Source of the DNA: Frankia sp. QA3
GTDB lineage: Bacteria > Actinomycetota > Actinomycetes > Frankiales > Frankiaceae
NCBI RefSeq assembly: GCF_000262465.1
Contig: NZ_CM001489.1
Location: forward strand, 3,763,718 to 3,827,717
Direction: 5' to 3'
DNA: 64,000 nucleotides
Under the pieces are notes generated by a model. The model worked only from the letters and a program-made list of their open reading frames with translations, did no database searches and was not told the DNA's origin. Shown piece after piece: positions 47,401-55,884 of the stretch. How positions within the stretch are numbered: position 1 is the first letter of the stretch; every line of letters begins with the position of its first letter. The position numbers and the translations under genes are program-made.

Positions 47401-48521
47401 TTGAGACGACGGACCATCAGGTCCACGAGCTGCCGATGCGCATCGGCCGCGCACTCGGCGTCGACGGATTCCAGCCCGTGTTCCACCGCTGTTCGCAGGC
47501 ACCCGGCGGCGTCGACCAGCTCCGGATCCGCGCCGTGCTCGGCCGACGCCAGACAGGCCAGTCCCAGAAAGTACCAGGTCAGCGCCGGCTGATCCGCGCC
47601 GCGGCGCAGCACCTCGCGCAGCCACCGCACCGCGAGCGCAAGATCGTCCGTTGAACCCGTGTCATGGCCCCGCTCGGCCAGCAGCTCCCCGTACGTGTGC
47701 AGCATCGCCGGCGGGATGGGCGTCCGCTCCGCGAGCGGTCCGATGAGCGCGATGAACGCGTCACGTTCCCCCGGATCGTTCCGGGTGACGTACCGGTACT
47801 CGCGCAGCCGGGCCTCCGCCAGGTCGAGCTCGACCGCATCCTCCCGCGCGTCGGGCAGCCCGCGTGCCCAGGCGACGGCGGCCAGGCCGGCGTCGGCCCG
47901 ACCGGCGATCAGGCATCCGTCGATGTAGTCGAGCAGGCCCTGCCACAGCATGGGGGCGTCGTCGGGCATCCCGGGCAGAGCCGCGGCGACGAGGTCGAGG
48001 GCTTGCCCGAAAGCCGCCAGGTCCCGACGCCCCGGGTCCCCCTGCAGGGCGATCCGCGCGACGCCGCCGTAGAAGTCGATCGCACTCGCGACGGCGGACC
48101 CGTCCGACGGGCGGTCGAGCTCGTCGAGCTCGTCGACGAGCCGGTTGAGCTCGGTGAGGACGCAGGCGGCCTCGTCGCGCGCCAGGAAACGCCGGACGAC
48201 CAGCCGGACCAGCTCGCCGGTGAGCGCCGCGGGGTCGAGCTCGGGATGGGGCACCGCCGTCGCGCCGGCGAGTGCCCGGCGGGTCCAGGTCACGGCGTCA
48301 TCCCAGCGTGCGAGGCCGTGCTCGGCGAGCTCGCCGAAGGCGAGCCCGATCCAGCTTGCCCACAACGACGCGTCGGGATCGTCGGGGGCGCCCCGCAGGG
48401 CGTCGGTGAGCAGGTCGATGGCCGCGGGGAGCGGGGCTGGATCCCCTGTCTCGTCGGAACGCACCAACAGCTGCAACGCCTGGGCGACCAGCGCGCCCGC
48501 CCCGCTACCCGCACCGTCCAC
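44427..48521 (-). CDS. TPR-CHAT caspase-like protein
   Basis: 1,364 residues. Residues 1 to about 900 are TPR-like helical repeats. A Ser/Ala-rich repeat linker with an 18-bp DNA period lies at about 910-970. The C-terminal CHAT domain (about 1030-1350) keeps the caspase-type dyad: His1213 in LHLVCHGWA and Cys1257 in CVFLVACSTN. CHAT proteases are activated by partner proteins in bacterial conflict and death responses (for example Craspase). No HEAT/STAND NTPase is adjacent; neighbours are unfamiliar proteins. GTG 48521 follows GGGGGA; a longer frame to 48614 overlaps a hairpin. A leader peptide plus terminator-like hairpin upstream suggests attenuation. Confidence 0.85.
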   Translation of the reverse strand: MDGAGSGAGALVAQALQLLVRSDETGDPAPLPAAIDLLTDALRGAPDDPDASLWASWIGLAFGELAEHGLARWDDAVTWTRRALAGATAVPHPELDPAALTGELVRLVVRRFLARDEAACVLTELNRLVDELDELDRPSDGSAVASAIDFYGGVARIALQGDPGRRDLAAFGQALDLVAAALPGMPDDAPMLWQGLLDYIDGCLIAGRADAGLAAVAWARGLPDAREDAVELDLAEARLREYRYVTRNDPGERDAFIALIGPLAERTPIPPAMLHTYGELLAERGHDTGSTDDLALAVRWLREVLRRGADQPALTWYFLGLACLASAEHGADPELVDAAGCLRTAVEHGLESVDAECAADAHRQLVDLMVRRLNSGGRVARATVADARSVLAGARAAVTRVSVDEADRAELAMSVLTLELLLAGRVIGSFDPRLFDRLLGYAAAHPDPPAEWGSRLATARAMAEIHRTMTSAGPRPDAGFGRPQAEEALRVTGHPDVVAPLLYISAFFAGLYSGDIAKLTAAEAEFARSDDAGSRVLALFARFAALYYGHAQTDELRSGLDRLVDEVASAAKADPADEWLPQLLLPLLRLRDFSTPNRSRGWRRTMVGLVRLVRLVRLVRPRRRVVEDPLVSVGNDFVIVLNAVATAEAAGADTTLRRAALTRAERAVADLPRGSVPRAANAGVIAAGWLQLARLAGDRDAADHAFAWSQEAMAWFDGPDHPLWAQVALHAAEARRLRDAPGDRTAGRELALRALRGHAWHVLLQSGTGEALAAARGAAAAALRVADWCADDRALDDLVTALEHGRGLVLHASVAARSAAEDLVALGHSDLAREWAAAGQDARTQGGAGNPGLDVSGDLRRRVLAALTGPSLSGAPLGVPAPSGGPVADLLDPPSVEEIRAALRAHGRDALVYLVPGGASASGSASASGGASASGGASASEGASASEDVSASEDVSMPGVASAGAPRPRAGARPRPGRVVVVPAADGSPVQVLEWPDLVVAGSPVERYAVAHAALHGGPGKGDPAREAGGHDPTAFDTWRAALDDLTAWAGPVADALLARCAGWAADRAAPRLTLTPVGALALVPWHAARLGDRAGDAPGGSREPHSAQILADRAVISYIPSGRMLCRAAAGPPAVSDGDALIIGNPAGKRDLKEVAREARAVREAFYPGATYLGRAPRSARTQPAGRGTAEELLAWLRRDGVRRSVLHLVCHGWARPDHPATSHLELADGPVTAARLLADRPAGSTPVDCVFLVACSTNVTGIDYDEAFSVATAFLAAGARTVYGSLWKVPDRATSKMMFVIHDLLRTEGRAPADALGLAHRWMRDPARVAPAAMPTWMIPAAAGGLPLGDPVAWAGMVHMGA
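45654..45774 (-). repeat. 18-bp in-frame repeats in CHAT gene linker
   Basis: Six to seven degenerate copies of an 18-bp unit coding for (D/G)(V/A)SASE/G, between the TPR region and the CHAT domain. Likely a flexible, length-variable tether. Confidence 0.85.
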
Positions 48522-48578
48522 GCGTATCCCCCGCCGTCGGACCGACCGGAAGATTATCCGGAATCGAGCCACCGGTCG

Positions 48579-48616
48579 GCGTGGGGCCCAGGCAGCCGGC
48601 AGCCTGGGCCCCACGC
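48579..48616 (-). terminator. Terminator or attenuator hairpin before CHAT gene
   Basis: GCGTGGGGCCCAGGC and GCCTGGGCCCCACGC form a perfect 15-bp stem around an 8-base loop, 52 bp after the stop of the short leader and 57 bp before the CHAT start. No U-run follows. It could block transcription into the CHAT gene unless the leader is read in a particular way. Confidence 0.6.
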
Positions 48617-48668
48617 CAATCCGTAGGCGGATCCCTCAGTCCCTCAGGTACCGCGCCCGGACGTCGGC

Positions 48669-48698
48669 CTAGTTGTTGTCGTCGTCGTCGCCACGCAT
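48669..48698 (-). CDS. Putative leader peptide MRGDDDDNN
   Basis: A nine-codon frame: ATG, then Arg-Gly, four consecutive GAC Asp codons and two AAC Asn codons, then TAG. AAGGAG lies six bases before the ATG, an ideal ribosome site. It is followed by the 15-bp hairpin and then the CHAT gene, the arrangement of a transcription attenuator that senses translation of Asp/Asn codons. The frame is also open upstream of the ATG, so it could instead be the tail of a longer small peptide with no evident start. Confidence 0.4.
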   Translation of the reverse strand: MRGDDDDNN

Positions 48699-48845
48699 GC
48701 CCAGCTCCTTCACATCGGGTCGGGACCACGCGGTGCAGGCGATGTCCGCCGACCGGCCCGACGCCTGGAAGGGCGCTCGAACGGGTAGTACGGTCAGATG
48801 TCCGTGATGTTGTGACAAAACGCTGGCGCCTGCCGCGGAGGAGCT

Positions 48846-49820
<975 letters not shown>

Positions 49821-49836
49821 ACCGTAAGAATTCGTC

Positions 49837-51642
49837 TTGACCAGGCAAGGGCGTGCGATCCGCCCCAGCCCCGGAGACGACGAGGGCGGCCGGCTCGCGG
49901 CGGCGGAGCCCGACCGTGCGCGGCTCGAACAGGCCGCTCGCAGCGTGGCCGACCGGCTCGATCAGGCTGATCTCGATCGCATCACGGCTGGTGTCGAGGG
50001 GCCGGGGCAACTGCTGGACGGCATGGTCGAGTGCGCCGCGAACGTGCGCGAGATCTGTGCCGGGCGAGGCCGGCCCGTCCAACCCGGCGAGGTCGAGCTG
50101 CTCGCGGCCGCCACCGTCTCCCTGGACCCGCGCAGCGACGGCGTGCGCCAGCACCACAGGGCCGCGGAATACTTCGAGCGGCACCGGAGCTTCCCCGGCC
50201 TCACCGCCGCGGTCGCGATCCTCGTCCGCGGCGACGACACCGACGAGTTCGTCCTGGCCCTCCACGCCGCCCACCGCGTCGACGAAGCCCTCGCCCGGAC
50301 CCGGGCCGAGCCCCCGGTGCTGCGGACGATGGTGGCCGCGGCCACCGCCTGCCTGGGCACCGACACCGTGCTTGACGCCGACACCGTGCTTGACGCCGAC
50401 GACGTGGAGGTGGCGGCCGCCATCCTCGACCGCGGGGGCGAGCTCGCCGCCGCCTACCGCGCCTGCGACCGACCACGGCCAGGAGCATCACTACCCGTAC
50501 TCGGAAACGCGGATTTCGTCATCGCGATCGCCGGCTACGCACGAGCGGTCCGGGAGCTGCGTCACGCCACCGGTCACGATGACCCGCTCGCCGACATCGA
50601 ACAACATCTGCCCGATCTGGAGACCCTGCTGCACCGCGCGGCGACCCGACCGCCCCGGTTCCCGATCGGCGGCACCGAGCCGGACATCGTCGGATTCTTC
50701 CGCGTGGCCGCGGCGGCGGTCGGCGGCGAGGACGGAGCCGGCAAGACGGCGGTGACGACCGGATCGGTCTTCAACCGGTTGAGCCGTGGGCTGCGCAACC
50801 TGAAGATCAGCGGGTCCGCCCGCGCCGAGACGGCCGCGCCCGGGGAACCCGTCAGCCCACGGCCGGCCCTGCCCGACGCCACGTCGGCACCCGGCACCCT
50901 CGTGGACGCCGATGAGCTCGCCACCCGCATCGTCGACCTTCTCAGCCGACATGTCGCCGGGCCCCAGCGCCGCCTCATCGCCGACTGGGTGTGCGGCCGG
51001 CGAGCGCCCGACACGACCGACGATCTTCACCTGCTGCTCACCCGCGTCCGTCCGATGATGACCGGGCTCGCGCGACAGGCATCGAGCACCTGCCCGCCGC
51101 CGCCCACCGGTGTCCCTCCGCATCCCGAGATCGCCGAAATGACGTCGGTGCTGCGGTCACGGATCGCCGCCAGGCTCGCGCTGGAACCCTCGGGTCCGCT
51201 GGAGCTGGCCGCCGCCGCGCTGCCCCCGCTGTGGACGGCCCGCCTGCCTATGATCTTGGCTCTCACGCAGCGGATACGACTGGACGAAGGCCTGACCGGG
51301 ACCAGGAAGGTCACCGCCAAGATCCTGGCCGCGTGCGCCGCATGCGGACCGGCTCAGTTCGCCGTGCGGGGCGACGTCGGGCGGCACACCTTCGCGGGAT
51401 GCCGGACGGCGCCGACCGAGAAGCCGGGGGCGGTGCGGTGCGTGGAGCGCTCGGGCGAGGGGATGCCCGGCTTCACCGAGGTCTGCCCGGCCCGGCCGTG
51501 GAGTGAGATCGGCTGCGTGGACAGCCACCGCACCCTTGCCGAGCTGGTCGACAGCACGCCTGACGCCGTGCGCAAGCGCATAAGCCGCTATGAGGGAAGC
51601 GGCGGCGCCTGGCTGGGCCTCACCGGGCTCGCCGAGCTCTGA
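49837..51642 (+). CDS. Hypothetical protein, up to 601 residues
   Basis: A soluble, helical protein with no recognised catalytic motif. The C-terminal 110 residues contain several Cys (ILAACAACGPAQFAVRGDVGRHTFAGCRT and later CVERSGEGMPGFTEVCPARPWSEIGCVDSH), which could bind zinc or iron-sulfur. A duplicated DTVLDADTVLDAD from an 18-bp repeat is near residue 180. The start is a TTG at 49837 with weak ribosome signals and may be wrong. It follows the acidic hypothetical gene by 16 bp and both belong to the CHAT neighbourhood. Confidence 0.6.
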   Translation: MTRQGRAIRPSPGDDEGGRLAAAEPDRARLEQAARSVADRLDQADLDRITAGVEGPGQLLDGMVECAANVREICAGRGRPVQPGEVELLAAATVSLDPRSDGVRQHHRAAEYFERHRSFPGLTAAVAILVRGDDTDEFVLALHAAHRVDEALARTRAEPPVLRTMVAAATACLGTDTVLDADTVLDADDVEVAAAILDRGGELAAAYRACDRPRPGASLPVLGNADFVIAIAGYARAVRELRHATGHDDPLADIEQHLPDLETLLHRAATRPPRFPIGGTEPDIVGFFRVAAAAVGGEDGAGKTAVTTGSVFNRLSRGLRNLKISGSARAETAAPGEPVSPRPALPDATSAPGTLVDADELATRIVDLLSRHVAGPQRRLIADWVCGRRAPDTTDDLHLLLTRVRPMMTGLARQASSTCPPPPTGVPPHPEIAEMTSVLRSRIAARLALEPSGPLELAAAALPPLWTARLPMILALTQRIRLDEGLTGTRKVTAKILAACAACGPAQFAVRGDVGRHTFAGCRTAPTEKPGAVRCVERSGEGMPGFTEVCPARPWSEIGCVDSHRTLAELVDSTPDAVRKRISRYEGSGGAWLGLTGLAEL

Positions 51643-51717
51643 CAAGTCCTCGCCCGCAGGACGCCTGACGCTCTCCGGTCGCGCCGATCCCCGTGTCGGT
51701 CGGGTGCCCCGGCCGGG

Positions 51718-52185
51718 TTACTCGTCGACGTCTGTCGGGACCACCAGGATGGGTCGGCGCGTCCAGTGGATCATCCGATGGGAGACCGAGCCGGCGAGCA
51801 GCCGATCCAGGGCGACGCCGGCGCCGCCGTGCCGGGTGCCGATGACGATCGCGTAGGCGTCGACGCTGTCGGCCACGGCGAGCAGGTGTGTCGCGGGGTC
51901 CCCGGCCCGGATGTGGAACCGCCAGTGCACTGGGCTGCCCGCGAGGGTCCTTTCCGCCAGCGTGCAGACCGCCCTGCTCTGGGCGTCCTCCTCGGCCTTG
52001 AGGAACCGCTCGGATACGCCTCGACCGGGCACCGTGGACACCATCGCGCGGATCTGGCCGAGGCTGAGGTGTTGGACATGTACGACATCGAGTTCCGCGT
52101 CCAGCCGCTGCGCGAGGTCAGCCGCCCAGACCAGCGCGGCGGGAGCCGCTTCCCGAGTGTCGACGCCGACCACGACGTGCTGCAT
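51718..52185 (-). CDS. Universal stress protein (UspA family)
   Basis: A single-domain, 155-residue Usp with the ATP-binding motif GTRHGGAGVALDRLLAGSVSH (G-x2-G-x9-G-S) near the C-terminus and the N-terminal HVVVGVDTREAAPAALVWAADLAQRL. Usp proteins are cytoplasmic and aid survival under stress. The start at ATG 52185 is clear. Confidence 0.92.
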   Translation of the reverse strand: MQHVVVGVDTREAAPAALVWAADLAQRLDAELDVVHVQHLSLGQIRAMVSTVPGRGVSERFLKAEEDAQSRAVCTLAERTLAGSPVHWRFHIRAGDPATHLLAVADSVDAYAIVIGTRHGGAGVALDRLLAGSVSHRMIHWTRRPILVVPTDVDE

Positions 52186-52270
52186 GCCTCAAGGGTTTCC
52201 GCCGAGCAGGCCGGCTAGGCCCCCGCGGGCCCACCAATCGCCCCGAGCGCCGCTCGGACCCGCAAGGAGG

Positions 52271-53134
52271 TCACGGTTTTCTGGCGATTCCGCCGTACAC
52301 GCTGACCTGGGCGTCGGTGAGGCCGGCCGGGTCGGGGCCGGCCGGGCGCCAGCGGTGGACCAGCTCGACGCCCGGATCGATCAGCTCCAGCCCACCGAAC
52401 AGCCCCTCGACCTCGGCGCGGCTGCGCAGCCGTACGGTGATCCCCTGTTTCTCGTAGGCGACGGCGAGGTCCTGCGTGGCCGGATCGTAGTCGGCGGTGC
52501 CGTTGGTGAGGATCAGGTAGCTGCCCGACGGCAGGGCGTCGACGAGGCGGCCGATGATGCCGTGCGGATCGTCCGAGTCCGGGACGAAGTGGAACAGCGC
52601 GATCATCGACAGGGCGACGGGCCGGGTCAGGTCGAGGGTCTCGTGCAGCTCGGGGGCGTCCAGGATGCCCTGCGGATCATGGAGATCGGCGTCGAGGTAG
52701 GCGGTCCGGCCCTGGGGGGTGCTGGTCAGCAGCGCGCGGGCGTGGGCGAGGACGATCGGATCGTTGTCCGTGTAGACGACCCGCGCCTGCGGGGCGATGG
52801 CCTGGGCGATCTCGTGCACGTTCGGGCTGGTGGGGATGCCGGTGCCGATGTCGAGGAACTGCCGGATCCCGGCCTCGCCGGCGAGGTGGCGGATTGCCCG
52901 CGCCATGAACGCACGGTTCTGCCGGGCCGCGAGGGAGGCGTTCGGGAAGGCGGCGCTCGCCTGCTCCGCGGCCACCCGGTCGGCGGGGAAGTTGTCCTTC
53001 CCGCCGAGGAAGTAGTCGTACATGCGGGCCGTGTGCGGCCTGTCCGTCTTCAGATCGATCGACGCCTGCTCCTCGGCCAGGGACCTCCACCACGGCCCGA
53101 CCTCGGCCCCCTCACCGCCCGCGTCCGGTCCCAC
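52271..53134 (-). CDS. SAM-dependent methyltransferase (DUF574 type)
   Basis: 287 residues of the actinobacterial S-adenosyl methyltransferase family: IDLKTDRPHTARMYDYFLGGKDNFPADR signature, then FLDIGTGIPTSPNVHEIAQ as SAM motif I and VVYTDNDPIVLAHARALL as motif II. Substrate is not known for the family. Start: GGGAGG lies ten bases before GTG 53134 and four before GTG 53140; ATG 53203 would place the promoter-like TAGGGT inside the gene and is less likely. It follows the deazaflavin-type gene on the same strand. Confidence 0.85.
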   Translation of the reverse strand: MGPDAGGEGAEVGPWWRSLAEEQASIDLKTDRPHTARMYDYFLGGKDNFPADRVAAEQASAAFPNASLAARQNRAFMARAIRHLAGEAGIRQFLDIGTGIPTSPNVHEIAQAIAPQARVVYTDNDPIVLAHARALLTSTPQGRTAYLDADLHDPQGILDAPELHETLDLTRPVALSMIALFHFVPDSDDPHGIIGRLVDALPSGSYLILTNGTADYDPATQDLAVAYEKQGITVRLRSRAEVEGLFGGLELIDPGVELVHRWRPAGPDPAGLTDAQVSVYGGIARKP

Positions 53135-53246
53135 CGCCACCAGCCCTCCCAAATCGGGATGATCCCCACAAATCACCCTAGTCGCAGCGGATTTCACCCG
53201 CATCCGGGTTGGGCGGGCGGGGCCGCGGTCACCGGCCCCAGCGGTC

Positions 53247-53648
53247 TCAAGGCGCATCAGCGGCGGTCGGCGGCGTTCGGGTGAGGTCGAGAAAGTCCGC
53301 GAACCCGAGCAGGCGAAGGACGCGAGCGGCGACCGGTCGGATGTCCCGGCGGTTCGGGTCGTGCACAATCCGCGGGGCCTCCAGGGTGAGCTCCCCGCCG
53401 CGGGTCCGCAGCCGGCACCCACCCGCGGCCACGACGTTGCGCACCCATTCGCTGTCCGCGCCGTACGTCAGCGCGATGCGCACACCGCCGGCCGTCGGGA
53501 AGACGTTGACCGGCGTCTGGTAGGTCCGCCCGGAGCGGCGACCCCGGTGCACCACGACCCCCATGCCCGGTAGCCGGGGAGCGACCCGGCGGACCACCCG
53601 GTTCGGACCCGCGCGGTTCAGCCGGGCCACGATCCTCGGAATCGGCAT
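53247..53648 (-). CDS. Deazaflavin (F420)-dependent nitroreductase-like protein
   Basis: 133 residues of the Ddn-like (DUF385) family, small split-barrel proteins that use cofactor F420 or bind related cofactors: RLPGMGVVVHRGRRSGRTYQTPVNVFP, then GADSEWVRNVVAAGGCRLRTRGGELTLEAPRIV. The start at ATG 53648 places the conserved N-terminus correctly. Likely co-transcribed with the methyltransferase gene 112 bp downstream. Confidence 0.85.
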   Translation of the reverse strand: MPIPRIVARLNRAGPNRVVRRVAPRLPGMGVVVHRGRRSGRTYQTPVNVFPTAGGVRIALTYGADSEWVRNVVAAGGCRLRTRGGELTLEAPRIVHDPNRRDIRPVAARVLRLLGFADFLDLTRTPPTAADAP

Positions 53649-53780
53649 GATCGTTCGCACTCCCGCCTCTGCGCCGGCCCACGACCGACGACCGGCGACG
53701 GGCACCTGTCATGGTGCCACCCCGATGCGTGGTCGCCATCCCCGACACCGGCACGGAAGTGCCATCCGACGGCGACAGTG

Positions 53781-53818
53781 GGTGAGCAAGGCCGGCCGGG
53801 GCGCCGGCCGGCCTCACC
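53781..53818. promoter_or_regulatory. GC-rich hairpin in divergent region
   Basis: GGCCGGCCGG-GGCG-CCGGCCGGCC, extended by GGTGAG and TCACC arms. It lies between divergently transcribed genes, so a simple terminator role is not expected; it may act in a leader RNA. Confidence 0.35.
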
Positions 53819-53866
53819 CGCATGCGAGGTTCCCGCGACCGCCGGGCTCAGGGAAGCCGATCCGAA

Positions 53867-53886
53867 TCTGGCAGTCTCATGTCAGA
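53867..53886. promoter_or_regulatory. TetR-type operator, site A
   Basis: TCTGGCA-GTCTCA-TGTCAGA, a copy of the shared 7-6-7 palindrome with one mismatch to perfect symmetry. It is about 190 bp upstream of the AttH-like gene, just before a possible -10 (TAGCGT near 53915). Confidence 0.6.
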
Positions 53887-54079
53887 ATTCGCGGGACTGC
53901 GCCGCGGCGAACGGATAGCGTGCGGACGCGTCGGACCATCCGTCCGGCGAGGGCACGCCAGCCGCGCCAGCGCTCACGCGTCGTCGCCCGCGCCGCAGGC
54001 CCGTCACCGCGCCACAGAGAGGATCGGACGTGGCCCCCACATCTCCGCCGACGCCCCGCAGTTCCACCCGAGGCTCCCG

Positions 54080-55120
54080 ATGAGCACCCTGCGCGGCGAG
54101 CCGCGCGTCGAGGATCTGTCCGCCGGCCTGCCGCCCGAGCGCGAGCGGGTCGCCGCGTCCTGCCCGCCCGTGCCGGCCTGGACCGAGAACCTCCTGTTCA
54201 CCCCCTACGACCCGACGCACAACATCGGCATGTGGCTGCACCTGGGCACCGTGGCCGACGCCTGGGAGCTGTGGGAGGACCGCGCGCTCGTCACGTTGCC
54301 GGACGACGAGGGCGTGCTGTCGATGTGGGCCTACCACCGCACCGATCCGGCGCGCCGCCCGGCCGGCGCCAACCTGCGCTTCGAATGCCTGGAGCCGTTC
54401 CGGCGCTGGCGGGTCACCTTCGACGGCTTCTGCCTGCGCACGCCGCAGGAGAACATGCGCACCGGCCTCGTCCGCGACGGCGAGAAGGTCCGCCTGCAGC
54501 TCGACCTGGACATCGAGTGCGCGACGCCCGTGTGGGACGCGCACACCGCGGCCGAGGCGGCGACCGGTCGCGGCGGCATGGACCAGCAGCAGTGGGCGAA
54601 GGAGCACTACGAGCAGCTCTACCGGGCCCGTGGCACGGTGCGCTGGGGCCGGCGCGAGGTCACCTTCGACGGCACCGGCTGGCGCGACCACTCCCGTGGC
54701 CCGCGTGGGGACGACTCGGTCAGCGGCTGGGGCGGGCACGTCATCGCCGGCTGCCTGTTCCCGGGCAGCGGCCGCGCCTTCGGCCTGTCCCGCTACTGGT
54801 CGACCGACGGGACGGTGACGCTGGAGGGCGGCTACGTGGTCGAGGCCGGCGTGCTGACGCATGTCCGGGTGGTCGGCGTTCCCCGGCTGGACGAGCTGGT
54901 CGCCGCCGGGGAGGTGCTGCCGTTCGGCCTCGCCTGGCAGGATCGGCTGCTGGAGCTGACCGCGACCACCCGGACCGGGTTGTGGACCACGTTCGCGGGC
55001 GGGCTGCCCTACGGCGTCGCCTCCCCCGGCCGGGCGTACGCTATCAACTGGGCGTCCTGTGACTGGGACGGCGACGTGGGCCACGTCTACGTCGAGCGCT
55101 CGGACCTGCGGGCCGGCTAG
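54080..55120 (+). CDS. AttH/hydroxyneurosporene-synthase-like protein
   Basis: 346 residues without a signal peptide. Two beta-rich lobes resemble the paired lipocalin-like domains of AttH/CrtC proteins (DUF7064-type): ENLLFTPYDPTHNIGMWLHLGTVADAWELWEDRALVTLPD, a central WGRREVTFDGTGWRDHSRGPRGDDSVSGWGGH, and LTHVRVVGVPR. The WRDHSRGPR motif is characteristic. Related proteins act on or carry hydrophobic molecules in lipid or sterol contexts. ATG 54080 is chosen because homology-like sequence starts soon after; upstream in-frame starts overlap site A. A 12-bp hairpin terminates it. Confidence 0.65.
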   Translation: MSTLRGEPRVEDLSAGLPPERERVAASCPPVPAWTENLLFTPYDPTHNIGMWLHLGTVADAWELWEDRALVTLPDDEGVLSMWAYHRTDPARRPAGANLRFECLEPFRRWRVTFDGFCLRTPQENMRTGLVRDGEKVRLQLDLDIECATPVWDAHTAAEAATGRGGMDQQQWAKEHYEQLYRARGTVRWGRREVTFDGTGWRDHSRGPRGDDSVSGWGGHVIAGCLFPGSGRAFGLSRYWSTDGTVTLEGGYVVEAGVLTHVRVVGVPRLDELVAAGEVLPFGLAWQDRLLELTATTRTGLWTTFAGGLPYGVASPGRAYAINWASCDWDGDVGHVYVERSDLRAG

Positions 55121-55157
55121 CCCGCCCGCCGGGGTCCGCCGCCGGGGCGCGGCCGCC

Positions 55158-55185
55158 GGGTTGGCTGCCGCGGGGCAGCCAACCC
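55158..55185 (+). terminator. Terminator hairpin after AttH-like gene
   Basis: GGGTTGGCTGCC and GGCAGCCAACCC form a perfect 12-bp stem with a 4-base loop, 37 bp after the stop and just before the TetR gene. Confidence 0.75.
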
Positions 55186-55230
55186 ACCGCCTTCCCCGGC
55201 AGCAGGTTGTCGGAGACGAAGGGGGACCCG

Positions 55231-55884
55231 GTGGACGGCACGCCGGTGCGCGGCGGCGCGCAGCCGGTGCGGGCTCGCCCCGCCGCGTGGTCCGAGCACA
55301 AGGCCCGGGTCCGGCAGGCGCTCGTCGACGCCGCGCTGGAACTGTTCGCCGAGCAGGGCTACGAGTCCACCTCCACCGAGCAGGTCGCCGCGCGCGCCGG
55401 CGTCTCGCCCCGCACCTTCTTCCGCTACTTCGCGACGAAGGAGTCCGTGCTCTTCTTCGGCGAGGACGACTACATCCGTTCCTTCGTCGGCGTGTACCTG
55501 GCCCAGCCGGAGTCGCTGAGCGAGTTCCAGGCGATGCGGGCCGCCTTCGTCACGCTCGCGCCCGGCGTGGCCCGCCTGCGGGAGCGGATCAGGCTCTATC
55601 ACGTCGCCGTCGCCTCGTCGTTCCTGCTGCGCGGCAAGGAGCACGACAACCAGCAGGGCAATCTGGCGCTCGTCGCGCGGGCGGTCGCCACTCGCCGCGG
55701 CCTCGCGCAGCCCGACGAGAGCTGCGAGCTGCTGGCCGCGATCGGCATCCTGGCCGAACAGCGCGCGATGCAGCGCTGGCTGCAAGGTGCGCCGTCCCGC
55801 AGCCTCGGGTCCTACGTCACCGCCGAGTTCGCCACGCTAGCCGACCTCTTGACGTCCTCCCTCAGGGCTCCCGCCACGCAGTGA
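55231..55884 (+). CDS. TetR-family transcriptional regulator
   Basis: 217 residues. N-terminal HTH at about residues 18-65: RVRQALVDAALELFAEQGYESTSTEQVAARAGVSPRTFFRYFATKESVLF. The helical ligand-binding domain follows. GTG 55231 has GGGGGA upstream; a TTG at 55207 is possible. Its 3' end overlaps the convergent epoxide hydrolase by 48 bp. Four matching palindromes flank the surrounding catabolic genes, so it is the obvious candidate to bind them. None lies directly before its own gene, where a terminator hairpin sits instead, so it may not be autoregulated. Confidence 0.88.
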   Translation: MDGTPVRGGAQPVRARPAAWSEHKARVRQALVDAALELFAEQGYESTSTEQVAARAGVSPRTFFRYFATKESVLFFGEDDYIRSFVGVYLAQPESLSEFQAMRAAFVTLAPGVARLRERIRLYHVAVASSFLLRGKEHDNQQGNLALVARAVATRRGLAQPDESCELLAAIGILAEQRAMQRWLQGAPSRSLGSYVTAEFATLADLLTSSLRAPATQ

